Below, in pieces: positions 18,430 through 26,498 of a stretch of 64,000 bases of DNA. Source of the DNA: Paenarthrobacter nicotinovorans (GTDB taxonomy: Bacteria; Actinomycetota; Actinomycetes; Actinomycetales; Micrococcaceae); contig NZ_CP089293.1 of assembly GCF_021919345.1 (NCBI RefSeq), positions 1,116,001 through 1,180,000 of the forward strand. The letters run 5' to 3'. Position numbers and translations under genes: made by a program. A model generated the notes under the pieces. The model ran no database searches. It was given only the letters and a program-made list of their open reading frames with translations, and was not told the DNA's origin. Numbering within the stretch: position 1 is the stretch's first letter; each line of letters opens with the position of its first letter.

Positions 18430-18506
18430 AAATTTGCCCGAACCAGTAAGTCCGCCCACCGAACCCGTTTCGTAACCCGAGGCAACCATGGAGCAGACTG
18501 GGTTGG

Positions 18507-19874
18507 GTGACCGCCAAGAAACCCCGTCCCGGGCTCGCGATTGCTGCGCTGAGCCTCGGAACTGCACTGAACCCGCTGAACTCGTCCATGATCGCTGTGG
18601 CACTGGTGGTCCTTCGGGAGCATTTTGAGCTCGACGTCGCAACAGTCACCTGGGTGATCACCTCGTTCTACCTGGCGTCCGCGGCAGGGCAACCCCTCAT
18701 GGGCAGGCTGGCGGATCGGTTCGGGCCCCGGCGGCTGTTCATGTTCGGCATGGCCTTGGTCGCTGTTACTTGTGCGATCGCACCGTTCCTGCCCAACTTT
18801 GCGCTGGTTTGCGTGGCCCGCGCGCTCATGGCTGTAGGGACCGCGACGGCGTACCCGTCCGCCGTCGTGATGGTTACCGAACTAAGCCGGCTGGCGAACT
18901 TGCCGTCCACCCGGCCGCTGGGCCGGATCCAGATGGCCAACACCTCGGCCGCTGCTGTGGGTCCCGTGGTGGGCGGCCTGTTGGTGAGCCTGGTGGGGTG
19001 GCAGGCGCTGTTCGCGATCAACGTGCCCATCGCGTTGCTCGCGTTGTTTGTTGTCCGGCAAACTGCACCTGCCGATTCCGGGAGGGAGACCGGTTCGCTG
19101 GGAACGCTGATACGGGATTCCGACATCCCCGGCATCCTCGCGTTCGTCACCTCCCTCATGCTCGCCATGATGGCGCTGCTCAACGTGATGCCGGGCTACC
19201 GCTGGTACCTTCTGGGAGCGGCTACCGTGATTGGCGCTCTTTTTGCCTGGCGCGAGCTGCGGTTCAGGCCGCCGTTCCTGGACCTCCGGCTGCTGGGCCG
19301 CAACCGGCCGCTGTTGCTGGTCTACATGCTGTTCATTGTTTTCAGCGGCGTGTACTACTTTGCGTTCTTCGGCCTGCCGCAGCTGCTGCAGGAAGCAGGC
19401 CATTACGACGCCGGTGTGGTGGGCCTGCTGATGCTTCCCCTTGCGGCGTTGTCGGTTGTGGTGACGCCACTGACGGTGCGGTTCATTGAGCGGTTCGGTG
19501 TGCGTTCGGTGCTGATCGCCGGCGTCGGGATCCTGACGCTCGCGGCAGGAACACTTGGCGTCCTGACGATGACGTTGTGGGCTCCGGTGGTGTTCGTGCT
19601 GACTGCCTTGATGGGTGTTCCGTATGGCGTGGTCAGTACGGCGTCGAACCAAGGCCTGTATGTTTCGGCCCGTCCCGAGGAGAGGGGTGTGGCGGCTGGC
19701 ATCTTCCAGACGTGCCGCTACCTTGGCGCGATCACCGCAACCGTGCTGATCGGCGTGCTGTACGGTCCGGGTGTGAACCAGGCGAACTGGGGCATCATGG
19801 TCCTGGTGATGCTCGGACTCAGTGCCGTGGTGCTGGTGCTCGCGGTGATGTGGCGGAAACCGGCGGCCGTTTAG
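18507..19874 (+). CDS. MFS transporter, DHA2-like drug exporter
   Basis: 455-aa major-facilitator protein with about 12-14 membrane segments. Motif A is clear (GRLADRFGPRRLFMFG), and the start LSLGTALNPLNSSMIAVALVVLREHF is typical of DHA2-type proton-coupled multidrug exporters. GTG 18507 is used. It follows the GAF-ANTAR gene and a strong hairpin terminator ends the unit. The substrate is unknown. Confidence 0.92.
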   Translation: MTAKKPRPGLAIAALSLGTALNPLNSSMIAVALVVLREHFELDVATVTWVITSFYLASAAGQPLMGRLADRFGPRRLFMFGMALVAVTCAIAPFLPNFALVCVARALMAVGTATAYPSAVVMVTELSRLANLPSTRPLGRIQMANTSAAAVGPVVGGLLVSLVGWQALFAINVPIALLALFVVRQTAPADSGRETGSLGTLIRDSDIPGILAFVTSLMLAMMALLNVMPGYRWYLLGAATVIGALFAWRELRFRPPFLDLRLLGRNRPLLLVYMLFIVFSGVYYFAFFGLPQLLQEAGHYDAGVVGLLMLPLAALSVVVTPLTVRFIERFGVRSVLIAGVGILTLAAGTLGVLTMTLWAPVVFVLTALMGVPYGVVSTASNQGLYVSARPEERGVAAGIFQTCRYLGAITATVLIGVLYGPGVNQANWGIMVLVMLGLSAVVLVLAVMWRKPAAV

Positions 19875-19950
19875 CGGATCGGTTGGGCCCGGTTCGATGG
19901 TCCGCTGCGCATTCGACGTTGCCCGTCATCGAAGGTGCAGGTGAACATCG

Positions 19951-19988
19951 AAACGGGACCCTGGCAGTGGTGCCAGAGTCCCGTTTTT
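19951..19988 (+). terminator. Intrinsic terminator after MFS gene
   Basis: The arms CGGGACCCTGGCA and TGCCAGAGTCCCG pair almost perfectly around GTGG and are followed by TTTTT. It terminates the + strand MFS unit. The structure also lies downstream of the convergent TerC gene but lacks a good T-run in that direction. Confidence 0.85.
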
Positions 19989-20010
19989 CATGCTGAACCG
20001 AGGGCTATGC

Positions 20011-21198
20011 TTAGCGGTTGAGGAACGCCTCGTGCTGGCGGTGGGCTTCTGCCACCTGTTCGCGGATCTTCTCCACGTCCTTGGCCTTGTTCCGATATTT
20101 CAGGGGCATCTGGACGATCTGGGCTTCCTCCGCGGTCAATGCCCGGTAGATACGCTCGCGCTCATTGGCGTCGGCGGTGTAGTCGAGGTCCAAGTAGTCC
20201 ACGGCGTGGCGGCGGGCGTTGTTGATGGCAGTTTGGGCCTTGCCTGCCGGGCTTATCAGTGAGAGCACCACGGTGATGACCAGGACGCCGATGATGACGC
20301 TCAGCGAGAGGCCTGTGGTGATCTCGATGACGTTGACGTGTTCGCCGCCATTGATGAACGGCAGGTTGTTCTCGTGCAGCGCGTGGAGAATCAGCTTGAC
20401 GCCGATGAACGCGAGGATGGCCGCCAGGCCGTAGGAAAGGTAGATGAGGCGGTCCAGCAGTCCGTCGATCAGGAAGTAGAGCTGGCGCAGGCCCATCAGC
20501 GAGAACGCCGTCGCCGTGAACACGATGAAGACGTTCTGCGTCAGGCCGAAGATAGCGGGGATGGAGTCGAGGGCGAAGAGGATGTCCGTGCCGCCGATGG
20601 CCACCATCACCAGGAGCATGGGAGTCAGGGCACGCTTGCCGTTGACCATGGTGAAGAGCTTGTCGCGGTCGTATTTATCCGTGGTGTGGAAGAGCTTTTT
20701 GGCGAGCCGGATGATGAAGTTGTTCGCTTGGTCGTCGCCGTGGTCGCCGGGTTTGAGGAGGTTTCCGGCCGTAAGGAGCAGGATGAGGCCGAAGATGTAG
20801 AAGACCCACGCGAACGAGTTGATGAGCGCGGCGCCGAGGAAAATGAAGCCGGTGCGGGCGATCAGCGAGAACACGATGCCGAACAACAGGACCTTCTGCT
20901 GGTCTTCACGCGGCACCCGGAAGCTCGCCATGATGATCAGGAAGACGAACAGGTTGTCGACCGAGAGGGCCTTCTCCGTAATGTATCCGGCGAAGTACTC
21001 CGAACCCATCTGTGCTCCGCCAAAGACCAGTACCAGGATGCCGAAGACGACGGCCAGGCCTACGTAGATGGACGACCAGATGGCTGCTTCCTTCAGGGAA
21101 GGAACGTGGGCCTTGCGGATGTGGAAGAAGTAGTCAAAGGCCAGGAGCGCCAGAATGACGACGATGGTGATGCCCCAGATGAGGGGAGAGACGGTCAT
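20011..21198 (-). CDS. TerC family integral membrane protein
   Basis: 395 aa with about nine membrane segments, starting at ATG 21198 (AGGA just upstream). It matches the TerC/Alx family: SVDNLFVFLIIMASFRVPREDQQKVLLFGIVFSLIARTGFIFLGAALI and DSIPAIFGLTQNVFIVFTATAFSLMGLRQLYFLIDGLLDRL. The conserved acidic residues in membrane segments are thought to handle metal (Mn) export linked to exoenzymes or tellurite resistance. A charged C-terminal tail of about 65 residues is present. It stands alone with no ter cluster. Confidence 0.94.
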   Translation of the reverse strand: MTVSPLIWGITIVVILALLAFDYFFHIRKAHVPSLKEAAIWSSIYVGLAVVFGILVLVFGGAQMGSEYFAGYITEKALSVDNLFVFLIIMASFRVPREDQQKVLLFGIVFSLIARTGFIFLGAALINSFAWVFYIFGLILLLTAGNLLKPGDHGDDQANNFIIRLAKKLFHTTDKYDRDKLFTMVNGKRALTPMLLVMVAIGGTDILFALDSIPAIFGLTQNVFIVFTATAFSLMGLRQLYFLIDGLLDRLIYLSYGLAAILAFIGVKLILHALHENNLPFINGGEHVNVIEITTGLSLSVIIGVLVITVVLSLISPAGKAQTAINNARRHAVDYLDLDYTADANERERIYRALTAEEAQIVQMPLKYRNKAKDVEKIREQVAEAHRQHEAFLNR

Positions 21199-21302
21199 AT
21201 GATCCTGCTTTCGTGAGGCGCGCGAGTGGTGTTGCTCACCGAGGGTCAAACTCGTGGAATCAAATTTACCGGGTCTGGTGGGGCTGGTGGTAACGGGAGG
21301 GC

Positions 21303-21337
21303 AGTGGAAAGTACTTGACAGAGTGGAAAGTACTTTC
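21303..21337 (+). promoter_or_regulatory. Promoter region with two AGTGGAAAGTACTT repeats
   Basis: The 14-mer AGTGGAAAGTACTT occurs at 21303-21316 and 21322-21335 (19-bp period). The second is embedded in the perfect palindrome GAAAGTACTTTC (21326-21337). A consensus -35 TTGACA (21315-21320) sits between the copies, so a protein bound here would cover the promoter of the 21379-22124 operon. The HTH protein of that operon is the likely binder. Confidence 0.6.
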
Positions 21338-21378
21338 TTAGAGTTGCTCTATCAAGTAAACGCACCTTTGGGGGAACC

Positions 21379-21822
21379 ATGAACGACACCACAGGCGGCC
21401 CTTCCGCTGCAGAAGCACGCGAGCTCCTTGCCAAGGCAGAGGCCATCAGCGCCACCTCAACCAACGCAGCGGCCTGGCCGGTTGCCGTCACCTTTACCAG
21501 CCTCGCGATCATTGGATCGCTGCTCATGATCGGTATGCACATCGTGCTCGTGACAGGTTACGGCGCAGCCCTGTTAGCCATTTCGGTGGGTGCCTGGGCT
21601 GCCATCACAGCCTCCGTCTGGCCCATGTTCCAGCGGTCCACCAAGGCTGGCTACACCAGGCGCTTCCTCACGTCCCTGTTTGCGTACTTTGCCCTTTACA
21701 TAGTGGCGCTCGTGGTGGGCGCCTCGTTCTTCCGGGACGGCAACCTGTGGTTCTACCTCCCGGCGGCCATTGCTCTCGGTGTAGTCGGCCTGGCAGCGGC
21801 CTTCCGCGAGCTGCGCGCATGA
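21379..21822 (+). CDS. Four-TM membrane protein of unknown function
   Basis: 147 aa with four hydrophobic segments (VAVTFTSLAIIGSLLMIGMHIVLV; GAALLAISVGAWAAITASVW; FAYFALYIVALVVGASFF; WFYLPAAIALGVVGLAAAF). It overlaps the downstream winged-helix regulator by 4 bp (ATGA). Such small membrane protein plus HTH pairs are common in Actinobacteria and their role is unknown. The operon promoter carries repeated operator-like sites. Confidence 0.85.
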   Translation: MNDTTGGPSAAEARELLAKAEAISATSTNAAAWPVAVTFTSLAIIGSLLMIGMHIVLVTGYGAALLAISVGAWAAITASVWPMFQRSTKAGYTRRFLTSLFAYFALYIVALVVGASFFRDGNLWFYLPAAIALGVVGLAAAFRELRA

Positions 21823-22124
21823 CCACTCCCGCAGAACACCCGCGCCACAAGCTCAACGAACTGGTCCATTCACCCGTCCGGTTCTCCATCATGGCTGCGC
21901 TCGCCGGCGCGGAATCGATGGACTTCAAGGACATCCGCGATGCCATCCAGGTGAGCGATTCCGTCTTGAGCAAGCAACTGGCCATCCTGGAGAAGGCCGA
22001 GTACGTGAAGATCAAAAAGAGCTTCGCCGGGAAGATGCCGCGGACGTCGGCCAGCCTCTCGGCCACTGGGCGTGAAGTGTGGGCAGCGCACTTGCAGACG
22101 CTGCGGGAGATTGCGGGCGGGTGA
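21819..22124 (+). CDS. Winged-helix transcriptional regulator (HTH_34/MarR-like)
   Basis: 101 aa, only a DNA-binding domain: HKLNELVHSPVRFSIMAALAGAESMDFKDIRDAIQVSDSVLSKQLAILEKAEYVKIKKSF, matching the short stand-alone winged-helix family often paired with a membrane protein. It is translationally coupled to that membrane protein (ATGA). Autoregulation through the GAAAGTACTTTC sites at 21303-21337 is likely. Confidence 0.9.
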   Translation: MTTPAEHPRHKLNELVHSPVRFSIMAALAGAESMDFKDIRDAIQVSDSVLSKQLAILEKAEYVKIKKSFAGKMPRTSASLSATGREVWAAHLQTLREIAGG

Positions 22125-22210
22125 CGGCCGGCCCGTCGGAAGGCGTGCGACGGCGAGACGCGCCTTGCGGGGGCCGGGCGCCCGGCGGGTAAGCGCCCGG
22201 CGGCTAAGTG

Positions 22211-22228
22211 CCCCTAAAGGGTTTTTTT
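22211..22228 (+). terminator. Short stem-loop with T7 run (possible terminator)
   Basis: CCCT-AA-AGGG followed by seven T residues lies 87 bp after the HTH gene. The stem is short, and it overlaps the stop codon of the convergent small membrane protein. The GC-rich direct repeat GCGCCCGGCGG just before it may extend the structure. Confidence 0.4.
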
Positions 22229-22453
22229 CAGGCGGACGTGGTCACTGCCGCCGGCGATCTGGGGTTTGGTGTAAAGCCATGCCAAGATGCCAATGAGCGG
22301 CAGGGCGAAGATCAGTAGCGCCCATACAGTTCGCGTTGCTTGGTCAAGGCGCTTGTCACCAAGAACGTCGAACAAGCCCCAAATGATTGATCCCATGACA
22401 AAGAGTGCCGCGGCTCCCGCCAAGATCGCTGGTATCCATTGCAAAGCTTCCAT
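22214..22453 (-). CDS. Small membrane protein with PLDc_N-like domain
   Basis: 79 aa from ATG 22453, with GGGGG 7 bp upstream. Two membrane segments (IPAILAGAAALFVMGSIIWGLFDVL and TVWALLIFALPLIGILAWLYT) flank a short charged loop. The second, with P-x-x-G-x-L-x-W-L-x-Y, fits the phospholipase-D-nuclease N-terminal (PLDc_N) family of small membrane anchors. Function unknown. Confidence 0.85.
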   Translation of the reverse strand: MEALQWIPAILAGAAALFVMGSIIWGLFDVLGDKRLDQATRTVWALLIFALPLIGILAWLYTKPQIAGGSDHVRLKKTL

Positions 22454-22499
22454 GCCGTTCCCCCTTGGACATGCGGTTCCCTGCAATGTAGCAGCCGGT

Positions 22500-23060
22500 C
22501 TAGGTGCCGAGCAGTGCCCGCACATATGAGCCCAGGTCTTTCGTGACCAAGAGCTTGGGAGCTGATGAGACTCGCGTGGCGAGCCACATGAACACCCGAC
22601 CATGGGAACCGGCGACTAACCCCCGGACTTCAGCAAGTTCAAGACTCCACCCGACGGTTGCGACGCCGTTGATGGTTATGGACGTCGGCTGGGCGCTGGC
22701 GCTGGCGAGTGCCCGGAGCAGTTCCGTGGGATTCGTGGCAACCATTTGACCAAGACCAAATCGAACAAGTTCCTTGGCTAGAAGGTCAATAAGCTGCCCG
22801 GCACCCAGTGGATGGTTGAGAACGGGCTTGAGGGTGATCAGCCATTCTGTCGGTGGGCTGGTTTCACCTTCAATAGGCGGATGGTCGAAGCGTGCATCGA
22901 CCACGAGCCCTGTCTCGACTTCCGATGGACCCGAGATCGAGAGCGGGCTCGGCGCGGTAGCAGAGAATACGTAGGCGAACTGGCCGAATTCCTCCGCGCG
23001 GGAGCTGCGAGCTCGGCGGGCATCCTCCGATACTGAATAGTCGTTTGCCGCTTGATACAT
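22500..23060 (-). CDS. Hypothetical protein
   Basis: 186 aa if it starts at MYQAANDYS (ATG 23060, GGTGGA upstream); an in-frame start at 23102 exists. No signal peptide or membrane segment. The middle part (PTEWLITLKPVLNHPLGAGQLIDLLAKELVRFGLGQMVATNPTELLRAL) looks helical, and the C-terminus (VATVGWSLELAEVRGLVAGSHGRVFMWLAT) beta-rich. I recognise no family; codon use looks genuine. Confidence 0.75.
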   Translation of the reverse strand: MYQAANDYSVSEDARRARSSRAEEFGQFAYVFSATAPSPLSISGPSEVETGLVVDARFDHPPIEGETSPPTEWLITLKPVLNHPLGAGQLIDLLAKELVRFGLGQMVATNPTELLRALASASAQPTSITINGVATVGWSLELAEVRGLVAGSHGRVFMWLATRVSSAPKLLVTKDLGSYVRALLGT

Positions 23061-23129
23061 AGATCCACCCATACGAGTGCTTCTCCACCTACTTCGAGCC
23101 ATAGGCGGGAACCCGTCACCGCGGCGATC

Positions 23130-23537
23130 CTAGCCCACGCTCACCAACACCTGCTCGATCCGCCCCAGCAGGCCCGGCCAGCCGTTGCCCATGCCCTCGA
23201 TGGCCTGCCGTCCCATGGGTGAGTCCAGGTTGAAGCCGGCGTGTTCGAAGTGAAGTGTTGTCCCGGCGTCGACCGTTTCCAGCGTCCAGGCGATGGTCGT
23301 ATCCAAGCTGCCTTCGGCGAAGACGAAAGTGATGGACTCGCCGGGCTCGACGGCGGTGACTTCGCACTGCTGCTGGCCCCAGGCGCCCATGTCCATGGTG
23401 AAGCGGTGGCCCACGACGGGCGCGATATCGCCAGGCGCCCACCAGCGGGCGAGCAGTTCCGGCGTCGTGAGGGCGGCCCACACTGATTCTTTGGGGTGGG
23501 GGAAGGTGCGCTCGAGGCGGATGGCGTTTTCAGTCAT
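23130..23537 (-). CDS. SRPBCC family protein (AHSA1-like)
   Basis: 135-aa START/Bet v1-type domain of the AHSA1 group (IRLERTFPHPKESVWAALTTPELLARWWAPGD ... GTTLHFEHAGF ... GWPGLLGRIEQVL). It overlaps the upstream ArsR gene by 8 bp. ArsR plus AHSA1 pairs are common two-gene units in soil actinobacteria. The bound small molecule is unknown. Confidence 0.93.
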   Translation of the reverse strand: MTENAIRLERTFPHPKESVWAALTTPELLARWWAPGDIAPVVGHRFTMDMGAWGQQQCEVTAVEPGESITFVFAEGSLDTTIAWTLETVDAGTTLHFEHAGFNLDSPMGRQAIEGMGNGWPGLLGRIEQVLVSVG

Positions 23538-23847
23538 GGGTGTTCTCCTCATCCAGAAGACCGGCCAGGGCATCGAGCCTCTGGTTCCAGTAATGCTCGT
23601 AGTGCTGCAGCCAACCGCTGACTTCACCCAGTCCTTGCGGCTGGAGGTGGTAGATCCTGTGCCTGCCTTGCCGTTCCTCGCGGATCAGGCCTGCCTCCTT
23701 GAGGACGGCCAGGTGTTCCGACGCCGATGAGCGGCTGAGCTCCAGTCGACCCGTCAGTTCGCCCGCGGTCAGGGGACCGGCGAGGAGGGTGTCGAGGATG
23801 GTCCGCCGCGAAGGGTTCGCGAGGGCGCCGAAGACGTCGGAGGGCAC
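23530..23847 (-). CDS. ArsR family transcriptional regulator
   Basis: 105 aa from GTG 23847. The winged helix is FGALANPSRRTILDTLLAGPLTAGELTGRLELSRSSASEHLAVLKEAGLIREERQGRHRIYHL. No metal-binding cysteine pair is seen, so this is the non-metal ArsR type paired with AHSA1 proteins. The GTG lies only about 7 bp after a -10 element, so the transcript may be leaderless. A perfect palindrome covers the promoter. Confidence 0.92.
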   Translation of the reverse strand: MPSDVFGALANPSRRTILDTLLAGPLTAGELTGRLELSRSSASEHLAVLKEAGLIREERQGRHRIYHLQPQGLGEVSGWLQHYEHYWNQRLDALAGLLDEENTHD

Positions 23848-23853
23848 GGGTTT

Positions 23854-23875
23854 ATGATATGTCGGAAATTTCCGA
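23854..23875 (-). promoter_or_regulatory. ArsR promoter with TCGGAAATTTCCGA operator
   Basis: Reading leftwards, a -10 (TATCAT, 23859-23854) sits about 7 bp before the arsR GTG. The spacer upstream contains the perfect 14-bp palindrome TCGGAAATTTCCGA (23862-23875), with a weak -35 (TTTTCA) beyond it. A repressor bound here would block RNA polymerase, so autoregulation by the ArsR protein is the simplest reading. Confidence 0.65.
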
Positions 23876-23967
23876 AATGAAAAGTTAGTCGTCTTACGCT
23901 GTGACATTCGGGTTGTTTCGTAGACTCACAGTTCAAGGAAGATTTCGCCAGTTCGGGGGGAAGGCCT

Positions 23968-24162
23968 GTGAAGAACGCACCGAGCCCATTGCAAGTAGTG
24001 ATGTTCTTTGCCTTGGCGATCATCTTTGCGATGTGGCCACCGCTGGTCTGGTGGCGGGCCGCGGGAGCCGTGCTCATGCTGGGATTCGGGTGCTACGGAG
24101 TTTATGTCCTGCGGAAAGCCAAGCGGAATGCTGCACCCCGGGAGGCCGGCGAGTCTGAGTGA
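23968..24162 (+). CDS. Small two-TM membrane protein
   Basis: 64 aa from GTG 23968, preceded by GGGGGGAAGG. Two hydrophobic segments (VVMFFALAIIFAMWPPLVWW and AAGAVLMLGFGCYGVYVL) and a charged C-terminal tail are seen. It is divergent from the ArsR-AHSA1 unit. No family is recognised. Confidence 0.7.
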   Translation: MKNAPSPLQVVMFFALAIIFAMWPPLVWWRAAGAVLMLGFGCYGVYVLRKAKRNAAPREAGESE

Positions 24163-24190
24163 TCCGGTAGTGATGGACTGGATGCCACCT

Positions 24191-24781
24191 CTATGTCTGC
24201 GTAGATTTCGTGGGATACTGCATGCCTGGTGGCAGGCTCTCCCCAATGCCCGCTACGAAGCCGAAGTCTATTCCGACGTCGTCCGGTTTTGACTCGCGCT
24301 CCAGCTTCCGTACCTCGCTGGGCGTGAAGTAGCTTTTCGCGATTCCGCTTTCCGTTTCGAACGTGAAGGATCCAAAGATTGTTGGGTCGGAGCGGTGCCT
24401 TAGCAGCAGTGTTGTGTCTGTGGCATTTATCTCCACGGCCGCCGGATGGTAGCTGTCCATGCTCCGGCCCCATATGGGGAGGGAGAGTGGGAAGGCCAAC
24501 TGAACGGACTCAGGAAAGGCGCGGGGGACGCGCTCTATAGAGAGGGAATGCTGGGCTGCGCCGTCAACCTGAACAGTCATGGTGTGAGGGTCAAAGCTCT
24601 GGGTGGTTCCGTCCAATAGCCGCGTCGCGGACCATATGAAGCCTCTTGGAAGCACTGAGATGGCGTACCGCTCAGTGTGCCCACCAGCTTGGCATAGTGA
24701 GATTGCATCGTAGGAAGTGCCGTCACCACCCACCATGGCCTTGCCGATTGCGATCGCCAGCTGCTCAGAGGAAGTGTCCAC
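24191..24781 (-). CDS. Hypothetical protein
   Basis: 196 aa, no signal peptide or membrane segment, beta-rich by inspection (YAISVLPRGFIWSATRLLDGTTQSFDPHTMTVQVDGAAQHSLSIERVP; TTLLLRHRSDPTIFGSFTFETESG). I cannot assign a family. It lies between a small membrane protein gene and the marR gene with its own orientation, and the promoter is not obvious. Confidence 0.72.
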   Translation of the reverse strand: MDTSSEQLAIAIGKAMVGGDGTSYDAISLCQAGGHTERYAISVLPRGFIWSATRLLDGTTQSFDPHTMTVQVDGAAQHSLSIERVPRAFPESVQLAFPLSLPIWGRSMDSYHPAAVEINATDTTLLLRHRSDPTIFGSFTFETESGIAKSYFTPSEVRKLERESKPDDVGIDFGFVAGIGESLPPGMQYPTKSTQT

Positions 24782-24812
24782 GCCTCATCCTTGCATGGGT
24801 GAGGCTGGCTGG

Positions 24813-25316
24813 TTAGGAGGGTTCGCCGTCGTTGTTTGCCAGGAGGAACTTCCGCAGGAGGTTCGCCAGCTGTTCGCGTTCGGTCTTGGAGAGGCCGTCG
24901 AGCATCTTCTGCTGATTCTCCACGTGATGTTCCATCACCTCGTCAACCAGGGCAAGTCCCTCGGGCGTCAGGCTGACCAGTAGCTGACGGCGGTTCCCGG
25001 GGTTGGTTTCGCGGTGGATCAGGCCGCGGTTCACCAAGCGGTCGACGCGGTTGGTCATGGCTGCGGAGCCGATCATGGTCAGGCTGGCGAGCTGCCCGGG
25101 CGTGAGCGGCGCCTCGGCTGCCGACCGCCGAAGGGTTGCCAGGACGTCGAACTCCCAAGGCTCCAGCCCGAACTGGTTCATGAATCTCTGCACATCGAGT
25201 GACGCCAAACGGTTAGCCCTTGCGAGTCGGCCCAAAATGCCCATGGAGCTGACATCCAGATCGGGGCGCTCCCGGTTCCATTGGTCAAGAATCGTGTCCA
25301 CTGCGTCGCGGTCCAT
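24813..25316 (-). CDS. MarR family transcriptional regulator
   Basis: 167 aa from ATG 25316 (GGGAGG upstream). Winged helix: FGLEPWEFDVLATLRRSAAEAPLTPGQLASLTMIGSAAMTNRVDRLVNRGLIHRETNPGNRRQLLVSLTPEG. It is divergent from an EamA-family transporter gene across an 87-bp spacer with a palindrome. This is the standard layout of a MarR repressor controlling an exporter and itself. Confidence 0.94.
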   Translation of the reverse strand: MDRDAVDTILDQWNRERPDLDVSSMGILGRLARANRLASLDVQRFMNQFGLEPWEFDVLATLRRSAAEAPLTPGQLASLTMIGSAAMTNRVDRLVNRGLIHRETNPGNRRQLLVSLTPEGLALVDEVMEHHVENQQKMLDGLSKTEREQLANLLRKFLLANNDGEPS

Positions 25317-25329
25317 TGCCCTCCCATGC

Positions 25330-25386
25330 TTGACCTCAAACAGTACAACACCTACATTGTCATACATCAAATAGTTCGACATCGAA
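25330..25386. promoter_or_regulatory. Divergent marR/eamA promoter and operator
   Basis: On the + strand TTGACC (25330-25335), a 17-bp spacer and TACATT (25353-25358) form a good promoter for the EamA gene. The inverted repeat TTCGACATCGAA (25375-25386) lies just downstream and just upstream of the gene start, and is the best candidate MarR operator. A minus-strand promoter can be drawn across the same DNA (TTGATG-17-TGTACT), but it is weaker. Confidence 0.55.
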
Positions 25387-25403
25387 ATGTATGGAAGTGA
25401 ACA

Positions 25404-26303
25404 ATGGCTCGGATGTCTCCCCGCGACCTCTTCATCACCGCGCTCGCGCCGATGGTCTGGGGTTCCACCTATCTGGTGACAACTCAATTCCTTCCCGCCG
25501 ACAGGCCGCTCCTTGCCGCAACCGTGCGGGCCCTGCCTGCCGGAATCGTGCTGATGCTCGTCACCCGGACGTGGCCGCGGGGAACCTGGTGGTTCAAAGC
25601 AGCGGCACTGGGCGCACTGAACATCGGGCTGTTCTTCTTCCTGCTGTTCTTCACCGCATACCAGTTGCCGGGTGGGTTGGCGGCGTTGGTCGGGTCGATC
25701 CAGCCCCTGTTCGTGCTCTTCCTGGGTGCGTTACTGCTGGGGGAGAGGATCTGCCTCGCGCATGTCGTGGCGTGCGCCGTGGGAGCTGCCGGGGTCGGTT
25801 TGCTGGTCCTGCGCTCCGACGCGTCGCTGACGGTCATTGGTGTGCTTGCCGGGATGGCGGGTGCGCTGAGCATGGCGGCCGGCATTGTTCTGACGAAACG
25901 TTGGGGAAAGCCCGACGGCGTGGGGCTGCTTGGGTTTACCGGCCTTCAGTTGGCGATGGGTGGGGTGATGCTGCTGCCGGTAACGCTGCTGGTCGAAGGG
26001 TTGCCGACGTCGGTTACCTTGCCCAATGTTGCGGGCTTTGCGTACCTCAGCGTCATTGGTGCGTTGGTGGCTTACGCCGTGTGGTTCCGGGGGATCCAGC
26101 GGCTGCCCACGATGGTGGTCTCGTTCCTGGGATTCCTGAGCCCGCTCGTGGCGACCGTGCTGGGGTTCGCGTTCCTGGGGGAGGCGTTGTCGGGCTGGCA
26201 GATTGTGGGCGCGGTGTTGGTGTTGGGGTCGGTGTATTTGGTGCAGCGGGCTGGGGCGGCGGCGGGGCGGCCGGTGCCGGCGAAGGTGAAAGTGCTTAGC
26301 TGA
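25404..26303 (+). CDS. EamA/DMT family transporter (YedA/RhtA-like)
   Basis: 299 aa, ten membrane segments in two EamA repeats (ITALAPMVWGSTYLVTTQFLPADRPLLAATVRALPAG; second repeat from VGLLGFTGLQLAMGGVMLLPV). This drug/metabolite family exports amino acids or other small molecules. It is controlled, by context, by the divergent MarR regulator. The C-terminal tail is short and basic. Confidence 0.93.
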   Translation: MARMSPRDLFITALAPMVWGSTYLVTTQFLPADRPLLAATVRALPAGIVLMLVTRTWPRGTWWFKAAALGALNIGLFFFLLFFTAYQLPGGLAALVGSIQPLFVLFLGALLLGERICLAHVVACAVGAAGVGLLVLRSDASLTVIGVLAGMAGALSMAAGIVLTKRWGKPDGVGLLGFTGLQLAMGGVMLLPVTLLVEGLPTSVTLPNVAGFAYLSVIGALVAYAVWFRGIQRLPTMVVSFLGFLSPLVATVLGFAFLGEALSGWQIVGAVLVLGSVYLVQRAGAAAGRPVPAKVKVLS

Positions 26304-26498
26304 CGGGAGCGGAGTTTTGATGCTTGTCCCGCAGGGGTGGCGGGAGGACGATCAATTTAGCCCTAGCGCTGGAATGCGCTCGCGGTGTTGTGTCGTCGCG
26401 GCCCCGAGCCGTATCCAGGAGGCAGTGATCATCGGCTGGACGTAAGCCGGACTGGCGCTGGCCCCGAGGTCTTACTTCGCGTTCAAGTTGGTGCGTTG

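Noticed and set aside
20338..21216. Glu/Asp-rich plus-strand frame opposite TerC
   Set aside because: Complement of a hydrophobic membrane-protein gene; no homology or start signal.
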